Of a DNA stretch of 64,000 bases, positions 44,628 to 53,505 are shown piece after piece; position 1 is the first letter of the stretch; each line of letters opens with the position of its first letter. This stretch comes from Kribbella soli (GTDB lineage Bacteria; Actinomycetota; Actinomycetes; Propionibacteriales; Kribbellaceae). The translations under genes were made by a program, and so were the position numbers. Location of the stretch: NCBI RefSeq assembly GCF_004331345.1, contig NZ_SJJZ01000002.1, positions 1 to 64,000 on the forward strand, given 5' to 3'. Under the pieces are notes generated by a model. The model saw nothing but the letters and a program-made list of their open reading frames with translations, was not told where the DNA came from and made no database searches.

Positions 44628-45376
44628 AGGCCTATCGAGTCTCCTGGTTGTTGTTCTGTGGTGTGCTCGGCGCGCTAGGCGCAGTCATGGCCTCCACCTG
44701 GTCACTCACGAACGTCATCATGCTGCTCATCCTCGCGGCACTCACGGGCGCAGTCGTGGCCATGGTCGCTTTGGCAGACCCCGACGGTCCCAGCCGACCG
44801 CCGCGGGATCGACGACGGATCGTGGCTACCAGCACAGCCCTCGCCGCGGGTGGCACGGTCTCGTTCGTCGGCCTGGGCAACCTGGTGGGCGCTGCGACAG
44901 CGGTGCTGCTCCTGGTCATCGTCGTCGGCGGATCCCCTTACGTGATTCGCTACAGTGTTCGCTGGCTCAGCGAACACGGCCATCTGACCAGGTCTTCACC
45001 TCAGCCTCGCCAGCCGGATCGTGCCGACGACTCGGCAATGTTGGCGATAGCAGCCATTCTGGGGACAGACTCAGACCAGGCGCCGAAGCCTCACGTCGCG
45101 CCGGATGCCCTGAGCGACGGGGCCCTCTGCGTGGCGTGGCGGGCCAGCTTCTCGGCTCTGCAAAGGGCCGGTTCGCCGGCGCAGCGGTTGCGGATCGTCG
45201 AAGAGCGGCGGGCGTATCTCGACGAGATCGAGCGCCGCACCGCCCACGGCATGGCCGCGTGGCTGGCCTCAGGACCCCGCGCAGCCGGAGACCCCAGCAG
45301 GTTCGTCCTGGGAGACGGCGCGGCAGGTCGCGCCTCCATTGACTGGGACGACCTGCTCCACGACACCGACAAATGA
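44624..45376 (+). CDS. Membrane protein of unknown function
   Basis: 250 residues from ATG 44624. Transmembrane helices: WLLFCGVLGALGAVMAST, VIMLLILAALTGAVVAMVAL, STALAAGGTVSFVGLGNLVGAATAVLLLVIVVGG (at least three to four). The C-terminal half is cytoplasmic, with DGALCVAWRASFSALQ, RLRIVEERRAYLDEIERR and FVLGDGAAG segments, conserved in actinobacteria but unnamed. It is followed by transaldolase and probably shares its transcript. Confidence 0.6.
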   Translation: MKAYRVSWLLFCGVLGALGAVMASTWSLTNVIMLLILAALTGAVVAMVALADPDGPSRPPRDRRRIVATSTALAAGGTVSFVGLGNLVGAATAVLLLVIVVGGSPYVIRYSVRWLSEHGHLTRSSPQPRQPDRADDSAMLAIAAILGTDSDQAPKPHVAPDALSDGALCVAWRASFSALQRAGSPAQRLRIVEERRAYLDEIERRTAHGMAAWLASGPRAAGDPSRFVLGDGAAGRASIDWDDLLHDTDK

Positions 45377-45428
45377 ACCAGCCCCCGATAGCCGCAGCTG
45401 GCTGATGCCAGGGAGAGCCGAGAACACG

Positions 45429-46598
45429 ATGACCAAGCTGGAACACCTGTATGGCCACTTCGGACAGAGCCCATGGCTGGACAACCTCACCCGCGCATAC
45501 CTGCGCGACGGCACGCTGGCGCGCATGGTCGCCGAAGGGATCCGCGGCGTCACGGCCAACCCGACGATCTTCGCCCGGAGCATCACCGGCTCCCACGACT
45601 ATGACGAGCAGTTCTCGGAACTGATGGCCGCCGGCAAGTCGGTGGACGAGGCCTACTGGGAGCTGGTCATCTCCGACGCCGGCCAGGCGCTCACCGTACT
45701 GCGACCGGTCTTCGACGGGGGTGACTGCATCGACGGGTTCGTCTCGGTGGAGGTCTCTCCAGAGCTGGCTCATGACGCATCGGCCACGATCGCCGCCGCG
45801 CGCTGGCTACGCCGTCGTATCGCCCAACCCAATCTGCTCGTGAAGATTCCCGCAACTGCGGAAGGTGTCACCGCCGTCGAAACGCTGATCGCCGAAGGCG
45901 CCAGCATCAACGTCACGCTGTTGTTCTCCTTGCCCCGCTACGCCGAGATCATCGAGGCCTACCTGTCCGGGCTGGAGAAATTCACCGCGAACGGCGGCGA
46001 TCCTTCGACTGTCAGCAGCGTCGCCTCGTTCTTCGTCAGCCGGGTCGACACCGAGGTCGACCGGCGGTTGGAGGCCCTCGCCACCGACGAGGCCCTGGCT
46101 CTGCGCGGCCGGGCCGCGGTCGCGCAGGCCAAGCTGGCGTACAGGTTGTTCAGCGAATTGTTCTCTACCAAGCGCTGGCACCGGCTCGCCGGCCTGGGCG
46201 CAGACGTCCAGCGTCCGCTGTGGGCATCGACGTCCACCAAGACCCCGAAGGACCGCGACACCCGCTATGTCGAGGAACTCATCGGCCCCGAAACGGTCAC
46301 GACCTTGCCCGAAGCAACCATCGCCGCCTTCGAGGATCACGGCACGATGACTCGCACCGTCGACAACGGTGTGCCGAAGGCAGCCGAACTGATGGAGCGC
46401 TTGGCAGCCGTCGGCATCGACATGACCGCCGTCGGTCGCACCCTGGAGGACAACGGCATCGCCAGCTTCAACAAGGCCTACCAAGACGTGCTGGCCAATC
46501 TGACAAACCTGGCGGCAGTCCCGCCGACACCCGGTCATACCCGCGAGAAAGACTCCCCGCCTGTCTCTCGACGACGCACCGACGCCCGCCGCAGCTGA
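45429..46598 (+). CDS. tal: Transaldolase
   Basis: 389 residues from ATG 45429. GVTANPTIFARSI holds the conserved aspartate/threonine region, and LLVKIPATAEG contains Lys139, the Schiff-base residue. SSVASFFVSRVD and TSTKTPKDRDTRYV complete the type-2 transaldolase pattern. The C-terminus extends about 15 residues beyond usual length (SPPVSRRRTDARRS). It links pentose-phosphate and glycolytic pools; with aceE it gives the island two central-carbon enzymes. Confidence 0.92.
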   Translation: MTKLEHLYGHFGQSPWLDNLTRAYLRDGTLARMVAEGIRGVTANPTIFARSITGSHDYDEQFSELMAAGKSVDEAYWELVISDAGQALTVLRPVFDGGDCIDGFVSVEVSPELAHDASATIAAARWLRRRIAQPNLLVKIPATAEGVTAVETLIAEGASINVTLLFSLPRYAEIIEAYLSGLEKFTANGGDPSTVSSVASFFVSRVDTEVDRRLEALATDEALALRGRAAVAQAKLAYRLFSELFSTKRWHRLAGLGADVQRPLWASTSTKTPKDRDTRYVEELIGPETVTTLPEATIAAFEDHGTMTRTVDNGVPKAAELMERLAAVGIDMTAVGRTLEDNGIASFNKAYQDVLANLTNLAAVPPTPGHTREKDSPPVSRRRTDARRS

Positions 46599-46972
46599 AC
46601 CTATCTCGCACGCCAGGCGGGCTTGCCCGGCCCCGGCCGAGTCTGAGCAGACGAGGCTCCAGGGCCTCACACGGTCTCGGCCACATCGGTGTGCAGTACC
46701 CCATCTGGACCGCGCCCAACGAGAGCGAACTGGACCGCTGTGAACAGGTACTGACGCAACAGTCGGGCCAAGTGAGGCGGTCAAGCCGCGACGGGGTCGC
46801 CCTCGTTGAGGGCCGTGGCCCCGATAACGCCCCGATCCTCATCGCCTACCCTGGGCCGCAGGAAGCGCCGCGGCATCAGGTCATGCAACGAGTCTATAGG
46901 TGGTGACGGCTGCCGAGCCCGTTGCGCGCAGCAGCGCGGAACGGGGTACGTCGAAGACGGCAGGATCCAGGG
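46599..46972. other. Gap with one doubtful small ORF
   Basis: No firm gene. A plus-strand frame from GTG 46691 to 46906 (VQYPIWTAPNESELDR... ending QVMQRVYRW, about 71 residues) looks protein-like but has no RBS and no recognised relative; it may be a gene remnant. The rest shows nothing. Confidence 0.35.
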
Positions 46973-48766
46973 TCACTCTGTCGAGTCAACGTCTCGGCCT
47001 GACCCGTCGGGGTGTTGTTGTTGCATGTTCTCTTCCAGGTTCTCCACGCGTCCCTCGTCGTCGCCGGCATCCAGCAGATTGTCCGCCGGCGCGCGGTTGC
47101 CCGGGTACTCCACGAGCGCCACCTCTGGGTGGTGTCGGTCGAAGGCGGGGCTTTCGGATCGGATCCGGGGCAGCTTCTCGAAGTTGTGGCGCGGTGGAGG
47201 GCAGCTGGTCGCCCACTCCAGGGAACGGCCCCAGCCCCACGGGTCGTCCACTCCCACCAAAGGCGCTCGGCGGTAGGTCTTGTAGACGTTGTAGAGGAAC
47301 GGCAAAGTCGAGGCGCCGAGGATGAAGGCGCCGACGCTGGAGATCTGGTTCAGCGTGGTGAAGCCCTCGGTCGGGCTGTAGTCGGCGTAGCGCCGCGGCA
47401 GGCCCTCGACACCGAGCCAGTGCTGCACCAGGAACGTGGTGTGGAACCCGATGAACAGCAGCCAGAAGTGCAGCTTGCCGAGCCGCTCGTCGAGCATCCG
47501 CCCGGTCATCTTCGGCCACCAGAAGTAGAACCCGGCGAACATCGCGAACACCACGGTTCCGAAGACCACGTAGTGGAAATGCGCCACCACGAAGTAGGTG
47601 TCCGTGACCTGATAGTCCAGGGTCGGCGAGGCCAGGATGACGCCCGTCAGACCGCCGAACAAGAACGTCGTCATGAACCCGAGTGACCACAGCATCGGGG
47701 TCTCGAACGACACTGCGCCGCCCCAGATCGTGCCTATCCAGTTGAAGAACTTCACCCCGGTCGGCACCGCGATCAAGAACGACATGAACGAGAAGAACGG
47801 CAAACTCACCGCGCCAGTGGCGAACATGTGATGTGCCCACACCGTCAACGACAACGCGGCGATCGCCAGCGTCGCGCCGACAAGCCCCATGTAGCCGAAG
47901 ACCGGCTTACGGCTGAACACCGGCAGGACCTCGGTCACGATGCCGAAGAACGGCAACGCGATGATGTACACCTCGGGATGCCCGAAGAACCAGAACAGGT
48001 GCTGCCAAAGTATGGGCCCGCCGTTGGCCGCGTCGAAGACATGGGCCCCGAGTGTTCGGTCCGCCTCCAGCACCAGCAGCGCCGCCGCCAGGATCGGGAA
48101 CGCCACTAGCACCATGATCGACGTGATGAGAGTGTTCCAGGTGAAGATCGGCATCCGGAACATCGTCATCCCGGGCGCTCGGAGGCTGATGATCGTGGTG
48201 ATGAAGTTGACGGCACCGAGGATGGTGCCCAGGCCGGCCATCCACAGACCCATGATCCACAGGTCGCCGCCGATGCCCGGGGAGCGGACTGCGTTGGACA
48301 GCGGTGCGTAGCCCGTCCAGCCGAAGCTCGCTGCGCCGCCGGGAGTGAAGAATCCACTGAAGGCGATGAGCCCGCCGAACAGGAACAGCCAATAGCTGAA
48401 CATGTTCAGCCGTGGGAACGCGACGTCGGGGGCGCCGATCTGGATCGGCATGATGACGTTGGCGAAGCCGACGAACAGCGGGGTCGCGAACAGCAGCAGC
48501 ATGATCGTGCCGTGCATCGTGAAGAGCTGGTTGTACACCTCTTCGTTCACGATCTGCAGGCCCGGCTTGGCGAGCTCGGCGCGGATCAGCAGCGCCATCA
48601 GACCGCCGATCAGGAAGAACGCGAACGACGTGATCAGGTACAGCTGCCCGATCAACTTGTGATCTGTGGTGGTGAGGACACGCACTACCGCACGGCCCAG
48701 CGGGCGGCGCCCTCCTGCCGCTGTGACGACTCTTGTCGTCGTCGACCGTTCCGCGAGGCCGGTCAT
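46973..48766 (-). CDS. ctaD: Cytochrome c oxidase subunit I
   Basis: 597 residues with the twelve transmembrane helices of subunit I. Ligands are present: FTMHGTIML (low-spin heme His), [11 protein letters not shown] (Cu-B His and the His-Tyr crosslink), a HH pair in [10 protein letters not shown], and [11 protein letters not shown] (heme a3). The proton-channel FxxP and Lys regions are there. The acidic cytoplasmic tail ([16 protein letters not shown]) is unusual in length. Subunits II and III are not encoded nearby, so it must pair with chromosomal partners or be an alternative core subunit. Confidence 0.93.
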   Translation of the reverse strand: MTGLAERSTTTRVVTAAGGRRPLGRAVVRVLTTTDHKLIGQLYLITSFAFFLIGGLMALLIRAELAKPGLQIVNEEVYNQLFTMHGTIMLLLFATPLFVGFANVIMPIQIGAPDVAFPRLNMFSYWLFLFGGLIAFSGFFTPGGAASFGWTGYAPLSNAVRSPGIGGDLWIMGLWMAGLGTILGAVNFITTIISLRAPGMTMFRMPIFTWNTLITSIMVLVAFPILAAALLVLEADRTLGAHVFDAANGGPILWQHLFWFFGHPEVYIIALPFFGIVTEVLPVFSRKPVFGYMGLVGATLAIAALSLTVWAHHMFATGAVSLPFFSFMSFLIAVPTGVKFFNWIGTIWGGAVSFETPMLWSLGFMTTFLFGGLTGVILASPTLDYQVTDTYFVVAHFHYVVFGTVVFAMFAGFYFWWPKMTGRMLDERLGKLHFWLLFIGFHTTFLVQHWLGVEGLPRRYADYSPTEGFTTLNQISSVGAFILGASTLPFLYNVYKTYRRAPLVGVDDPWGWGRSLEWATSCPPPRHNFEKLPRIRSESPAFDRHHPEVALVEYPGNRAPADNLLDAGDDEGRVENLEENMQQQHPDGSGRDVDSTE

Positions 48767-48867
48767 CGAACTGCTCCGGTACCACGCAGGGTCATATGGG
48801 TCAGATTCGCCACCGCGGCCGCTCCTCCATCAAGTCTTCGTAGGCGCGCGCTTCTGCGTGTCGCCCT

Positions 48868-49395
48868 TCACCAGTTCGCGGGCGGATCGCTGGCCGGAAA
48901 CGAGTCATAGCCCCACACATCGACAATGTCTCGAGGACCTGGTTCGCGGTTTGCCTGTCGGCGCGGAACACTCCGGGCCGACCGTGCGGGGACGGGTCGC
49001 AGACCGCTGTGTCGCCGTGGAGACTGTTCGCTGCCGGAACCGCTTGCCTCCGTTGCGTACTGGCAGGACATGCACAGGCTGGCCATCGGCAGCGCCGTCA
49101 GACGGTCCACGGCGATGTCGTCGCCGCACCCCTGGCACATTCCGAAACGGTCCTCATCGATGCGGTGCAACGCGGCATCGATGACGGCCAGGGCCGTTGC
49201 CGCGGCTGTCATCAACGCGGACGCGACCCCGTCCTCCGCATCATCGGATCCGGTCGCCATGTCGGCGGTGAGCTCGTTGAGCTCTTCGACCCGGAACCGC
49301 CGCAGTTGCTCAAGATCCGCGCGGAGACCATTCACGTCCACGTCCGCCCGGCCGCGGCATTCGCGAGTCGGGACCGCAGATCTGGGCTCGGTCAT
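48868..49395 (-). CDS. DksA/TraR zinc-finger protein with C-terminal extension
   Basis: 175 residues from ATG 49395 (AAGGAGGTCCC in front). The coiled coil begins LRADLEQLRRFRVEELNELTADM; the zinc finger is CQGCGDDIAVDRLTALPMASLCMSCQ (read as a four-Cys C-x2-C ... C-x2-C). A 50-residue tail rich in Arg/Ser ends in WGYDSFPASDPPANW, a motif found on many small actinobacterial stress proteins. DksA/TraR proteins modulate RNA polymerase in the stringent response. One of three on this island. Confidence 0.8.
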   Translation of the reverse strand: MTEPRSAVPTRECRGRADVDVNGLRADLEQLRRFRVEELNELTADMATGSDDAEDGVASALMTAAATALAVIDAALHRIDEDRFGMCQGCGDDIAVDRLTALPMASLCMSCQYATEASGSGSEQSPRRHSGLRPVPARSARSVPRRQANREPGPRDIVDVWGYDSFPASDPPANW

Positions 49396-49524
49396 GGGAC
49401 CTCCTTGCATCGCAACGGGGCAACCGGGCTGGTCACTTGGACACACAGCAACCTCGAGACCTGTCGGATCGCTGTCCCGGCTCTGACCCACAATGCCGCC
49501 CCGCGCCTGCGGTAGACATACCCG

Positions 49525-49569
49525 TGTCCGGCCAAGGCGGCCGCTCTTCCTTGCCGAACATCGGCAACC
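49525..49569 (-). promoter_or_regulatory. Composite island box (looser) upstream of the first DksA gene
   Basis: TTGCCGA-aca-TCGGCAA (49551-49567), a perfect 7-bp palindrome; reading towards the DksA gene, GCCGGAC follows at 37 instead of 38 bp from the element start. It is 130 bp from the DksA ATG (49395). Less certain than the other four copies, but the first box is an exact palindrome. Confidence 0.6.
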
Positions 49570-49600
49570 GGGCCTCGAACTCGATCACCCGGTCACACCA

Positions 49601-50266
49601 TCACGGTTCGATCAGGCCGGCGCGGATGGCGTAGCGGGTGAGGTCGAGACGGTCGCGTAGGCCGAGCTTGTGCAGCATGTTCGCTCGGTGCCGTTCGACC
49701 GTTTTGACGCTGATGAACAGCTCTTCCGCGATCTCCTTGGAGGAGTGACCCTCCGCGACGAGCTTGAGGACCTCTTCCTCGCGGACGGTGAGAACCTGCT
49801 CAGGCACACCCTCACCACGCCGGGCGCGGTCCAGGTAGTCGCGGATCAGGGCGGTGACCGCACCCGGGTAGAGGAAGGGCTCACCCCGCATCGCGGCCCG
49901 GCAGGCCTCCACCAGGTCGCGGTCGGCGACCGATTTCAGGACGTAACCGGACGCTCCGGATCTGAGTGCTTTGAAGAAGTACTGCACATCGTCGTACATC
50001 GACAGCATCAAGATACGCAGATCAGGAAGGAGAACAGACAACTCCCGAGCTGCCTGCAGCCCGGTCATCCGTGGCATCGCGACGTCGAGAATCGCCAGGT
50101 CGACGGGCTGGCGCCGGGCCGCGGCGACTGCCTCCGCGCCGTCGCCGGCCTCAGCGACGACGGTCAGGTCAGGTTCGCTGTCCAGGATGAGCCGCACTCC
50201 GCGACGAACCAGCGCGTGGTCGTCGGCGAGCAGGATACGAATAGGCGCCCGTGCCGGCATCGTCAT
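49601..50266 (-). CDS. NarL/FixJ-type response regulator
   Basis: 221 residues from ATG 50266, overlapping the kinase stop. Receiver domain with ILLADDHALVRRG and Asp61 in LAILDVAMPR; DNA-binding LuxR HTH at 155-215 (LTVREEEVLKLVAEGHSSKEIAEELFISVKTVERHRANML). Such regulators bind inverted repeats of about 16-20 bp, a size that would suit the composite island box. It is encoded with its own kinase on the island, 34 bp beyond one such box, so it is the leading candidate for control of the regulon. Confidence 0.9.
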   Translation of the reverse strand: MTMPARAPIRILLADDHALVRRGVRLILDSEPDLTVVAEAGDGAEAVAAARRQPVDLAILDVAMPRMTGLQAARELSVLLPDLRILMLSMYDDVQYFFKALRSGASGYVLKSVADRDLVEACRAAMRGEPFLYPGAVTALIRDYLDRARRGEGVPEQVLTVREEEVLKLVAEGHSSKEIAEELFISVKTVERHRANMLHKLGLRDRLDLTRYAIRAGLIEP

Positions 50267-51219
50267 CCGCCGCTCTGCGAAAGCGGTACGGACAGGATCA
50301 CTTGAACGCCGCCCTGAGGAGCGGCTTCGAGGTCCAGGGACGCTCCGATCAGCAGAGAACGCTCGCGCATTCCGCGGATCCCGGCGCCCTCATGCGCGAG
50401 GCCGATCCCACGGCCATCGTCACAGATCAGCAGGCGGACGACATCCCCCGCGCGGCGCAAGCCGACTGTGACCTCTGTGGCCTCAGCGTGCCGGGCGACA
50501 TTGGTGAGACTTTCCTGGGCGACTCGGTAAAGCACCAGTTCTGTTTGCTGGTCCAACTGGGGCAGGTCGGCGTCGAAGTGTCGGTGCACCGCCAGCCCTG
50601 TGTGGATGGACAGATCGGTCGTCAGGGTAGTCAAAGCGCTGATCAGACCGAGATCCTCCAGCACCCCGGGACGCAGCCTCACCGCGAGTCGACGTACGTC
50701 GTCCAGGCTGGCGCGAGTGGTCTCCTGCGCGTGCTGAAGGTCGGTTCGCAGAACGGGATCCTGCGTGCGGTCGGCGGCGCGCTTCAGCTCGAGCAGCACC
50801 GCGGTCATGCTCTGCCCGACCTCGTCGTGGAGTTCCTGCGCGATGCGGCGCCTCTCGCCCTCTTGGGCCGACAACGCTCGCGCGCTGCTCGTAGCCCGCT
50901 CGTTCTCGAGCCGGTCCAACATGTCGTTGAACGCGCGAACGAGATCCGGAACACCGCCGTCGCCAGTCACTGACACACGCTGGCCGGGACGGAGGAGATC
51001 CACCGTGGCCATTCGTCGAGTGACGCGCTCCAGCGGTGCCAGGCCGACGTGCAGCAGAACGGCGTTGGCCACGAGCATGACGCCCAGGCCGCCGATCAGG
51101 ACAACAGCCTCAGTCAGGGCCACCGGGACCGACACTGTCACCGGCGCCCACAGCAGCAACGCCGTGGCCACCCCGAGCACCACCGCATTGAGTCCGAAGA
51201 TTCGCCAGAACAACGCCAT
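50263..51219 (-). CDS. Sensor histidine kinase (HisKA_3 type)
   Basis: About 318 residues from ATG 51219; starts at GTG 51255 or further up are possible. Two N-terminal transmembrane helices (LNAVVLGVATALLLW; TEAVVLIGGLGVMLVANAVLLH) with a very short extracytoplasmic loop, a HAMP segment (APLERVTRRMATVD), the H-box ERRRIAQELHDEVGQSMTA with His131, and an HATPase_c domain with DDGRGIG. The small external loop suggests sensing within the membrane or through redox partners. Confidence 0.88.
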   Translation of the reverse strand: MALFWRIFGLNAVVLGVATALLLWAPVTVSVPVALTEAVVLIGGLGVMLVANAVLLHVGLAPLERVTRRMATVDLLRPGQRVSVTGDGGVPDLVRAFNDMLDRLENERATSSARALSAQEGERRRIAQELHDEVGQSMTAVLLELKRAADRTQDPVLRTDLQHAQETTRASLDDVRRLAVRLRPGVLEDLGLISALTTLTTDLSIHTGLAVHRHFDADLPQLDQQTELVLYRVAQESLTNVARHAEATEVTVGLRRAGDVVRLLICDDGRGIGLAHEGAGIRGMRERSLLIGASLDLEAAPQGGVQVILSVPLSQSGG

Positions 51220-51323
51220 TCCCAGCCGGCCTTTCTCGATGACTGCTATGCCCACTATCCCCCGTTTTCGCGACGCAGTCGGGTGCGGCGGTGCCGGCGG
51301 CCAAACTGATAGACGCCGTGGAA

Positions 51324-52169
51324 TCACAGAGGCTGGCCGGTCAGGGTGGGGTGGCGGTCGGCGGCGACCATGGCCAGACCCGCGCCGCGGACGGCGGCAG
51401 TCTGGGGGGCGGGAGCAGGCCGCACCGGCGCCGCCAGCTGTTTGGCCAGCCGGTAGGTGATCTCCGGACGCAGCGCGCCGCCTCCGGTGAGTAGCGGGCC
51501 ACGGTCCAAGGCATCGACAACCAGTCCACCGCAGTCAAGGCGCAGGAGATCGGTCACCACTGCGACGATCGACTGCACGAGCTCGGCAACGGTCGTGGTC
51601 GCGCCAAGATCGGAGGTTCCCACGTCCAACCGATGGGCCTGTGTCAGGCCACCATCCACTAGCAAACCCACTTCGGTCAGGCCTGCTCCGATGTCCAGCA
51701 CCAGCAGTGGCCGGGCCAAGTCAGCTCCTGCTCCGAGCGCGGCGGCTTTCACACCGTCAATGGTCAGCACGACCCGCGCATCGAGAACCTCCAGTGCGGC
51801 GCGGACCACGCGCTGATGCTGACCGGCGCACAGGACCGGGGTGGTCAAGACAACCATCGAGTAGTGACCGAGGCCGGCTCGATGGCCGAGGAGGCGCTCG
51901 AGTATGCGAGCGGCGCCCGCCTCGTCGACGACGACGCCGCGGTGCACGGGACGACTGCCGCCGTCCGCGCCAGGCGAAATGATCGTGGGCTCGTCGACGA
52001 TCAGACCATGGTCCGGCATCCAGGCCTTGGTGCGGGCACTGCCCAGGTCGATCGCCACGCCGGACGACCGCTGGCTGGCCGGCCACGTACCGCGGCGCCG
52101 TAGCGCCGCCGTACGCGAAAACGGTGTACGCGAGGCCGGAGTCACGAGACTGCGTTCTTGAGGCGCCAC
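51324..52169 (-). CDS. MreB/Hsp70-like actin-fold ATPase
   Basis: 281 residues from GTG 52169 (AAGGAG nine bases before); the longer frame starting 52196 is an alternative. Phosphate-1 loop IDLGSARTKAW with PDHGLIVDEPTIIS just behind, phosphate-2 LLVLDIGAGLTEVGLL, and the adenosine motif PLLTGGGALRPEI mark the actin/Hsp70/MreB superfamily. It is shorter than MreB and lacks the insertion loops of true MreB; its partner and role are unknown. It overlaps the second DksA gene and precedes the histidine kinase. Confidence 0.8.
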   Translation of the reverse strand: MAPQERSLVTPASRTPFSRTAALRRRGTWPASQRSSGVAIDLGSARTKAWMPDHGLIVDEPTIISPGADGGSRPVHRGVVVDEAGAARILERLLGHRAGLGHYSMVVLTTPVLCAGQHQRVVRAALEVLDARVVLTIDGVKAAALGAGADLARPLLVLDIGAGLTEVGLLVDGGLTQAHRLDVGTSDLGATTTVAELVQSIVAVVTDLLRLDCGGLVVDALDRGPLLTGGGALRPEITYRLAKQLAAPVRPAPAPQTAAVRGAGLAMVAADRHPTLTGQPL

Positions 52170-52537
52170 GAGACTGACTCCTTGAGTTGGTGGCACGGGC
52201 CGCAGTACCGGGCGTGCGGCAGGATGCGCAGGCTCGCCAGCGGAATGGGCCGGTCGCAGAGGTGACAGCCGCCGTACAGGCCGGCGTCCATCCGGCTCAG
52301 CGCGGCATCGACATCGGTGAGCACCTGCTGGGCGGCCGCGGCAAGAGCGGTCAGCACCTCTTCACGCGCTTGCGCGTGCTGGCAGGCCGGCAGATCGTCG
52401 GGGCTCGGCCAGGTCTCGCCGAGGCCGTCCAGCTGCTCCAGCCGGAACAGGCGCTCATCATGAAGGCATGCGCGCAGCGCGTCCAGGTCCTCGGGACCCA
52501 GTTCGGTCCGGCGAACAGTGGCGAATGTGTAGCTCAA
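52142..52537 (-). CDS. DksA/TraR-like protein with one zinc finger
   Basis: 131 residues from TTG 52537 with AAAGGG in front; an in-frame extension upstream is possible but unlike the family. LDALRACLHDERLFRLEQLDGLGE forms the N-terminal helix; the finger is CHLCDRPIPLASLRILPHARYCGPCH. The finger keeps the C4 pattern. It overlaps the actin-fold ATPase gene by 28 bp. Confidence 0.75.
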   Translation of the reverse strand: MSYTFATVRRTELGPEDLDALRACLHDERLFRLEQLDGLGETWPSPDDLPACQHAQAREEVLTALAAAAQQVLTDVDAALSRMDAGLYGGCHLCDRPIPLASLRILPHARYCGPCHQLKESVSWRLKNAVS

Positions 52538-52646
52538 GACTTCACACCCTTTACAAGGCGTCAGAAGACAACAGATTGGACAGGCCATCCACGGGGGAGC
52601 AGCGCAGCGCCACCTGGGTCCGTGGCCCGATTTTGGTAGGCGCCGA

Positions 52647-52958
52647 TCAGGTGGCGCGCTGCTGACAGCTGACGCAGTAGCGCACGTAGGGCAGGATCTC
52701 CAGTCGTTCAACCGGAATGCGGGTGCTGCAGCCCTGGCACGTGCCATAGGTGCCGTCGGTCAGGCGGTCTTCAGCTGCCGTGATCTCGGTCAGCACGCGC
52801 CGGATGGCGGCTGTCTGCGCCGTCGCAAGGTCCCCGTCCGCAAGGGCGGCACCGTCTTCGATGGCGCTGAGTTGGGTGAGACGAGAGTTGCGTTCGTGTT
52901 GCAGGCGCTGGCGGGCCTCATGCACGGTCATTTTCGGGGAGCGGGCCACGGTGGTCAC
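52647..52958 (-). CDS. DksA/TraR family protein
   Basis: 103 residues, compact TraR-size. Coiled coil (EARQRLQHERNSRLTQLSAIEDGAAL), then C4 zinc finger CQGCSTRIPVERLEILPYVRYCVSC. TraR-like proteins reach into the RNA-polymerase secondary channel without ppGpp. Start at the ATG 52958 (GTG-type frames upstream absent). Third DksA/TraR gene on the island. Confidence 0.85.
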   Translation of the reverse strand: MTTVARSPKMTVHEARQRLQHERNSRLTQLSAIEDGAALADGDLATAQTAAIRRVLTEITAAEDRLTDGTYGTCQGCSTRIPVERLEILPYVRYCVSCQQRAT

Positions 52959-53229
52959 TGAAGGTACGTCCTCTCACGAACGCTGGGGAGCGAAAGTAGA
53001 CGCCGCTGCCGCCAACGGCACCACATGAAATGCACCGTTCGCCCCAGTTGCGTCCTGCCTCCACCATGCGCGACACCGGCCGCAGTGACCATCGGGGCCA
53101 GCACCCATTTAGCGAGGCGCTTAGGCCGTATGCAGGACCAAAGGCGGGCGAGGTAGACGTCCAGGGCGTGAGGCTGTGTATCGCACCCCGGCCACGTGTG
53201 AAGTCATGGTGCAGAGAATGCGGCCTTCG

Positions 53230-53505
53230 GATGGATCGACACTGTCGCTGGCTGGCCTGTATGAGGTCTGGCACGACAAGTCGCTGCCCGAGGACGACCC
53301 GAAGCGGGTCGTGCCGACGTACACGATCATCACCACCACCGCGACCGACAGCGTCGGCCGGATCCACGACCGCATGCTCATGGCGATAGCGCCCGATCAC
53401 TGGGACGAGTGGCTCGATCCCCGCAACCACGACGTCGACCAGTTCCGCGGCCTGATGGCCCCGCGAGCGGTGCGGCAGCCGGCTGGGTCAAGACGGGCTG
53501 GTTGA
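53230..53505 (+). pseudogene. SRAP (YedK/HMCES-type) peptidase remnant
   Basis: The frame reads LSLAGLYEVWHDK, VPTYTIITTTATDSVGRIHDRM and APDHWDEWLDP, which are the middle and late SRAP motifs; the essential N-terminal Cys2 and the MCGR start are missing, and the C-terminus is replaced after APRAV. The conserved HDRMP reads HDRML. It is a gene fragment without function in abasic-site protection. Confidence 0.75.

Noticed and set aside
25222..49600. Mycobacterial DosR boxes (GGGAC-type) controlling the island
   Set aside because: The shared island box is TTGCCG...CGGCAA, not the DosR consensus; no DosR-like sites were found upstream of these genes.
52959..53020. Composite box before the third DksA gene
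   Set aside because: A TGCCG-ttgg-CGGCA stretch is present, but spacer and second box do not fit the pattern.
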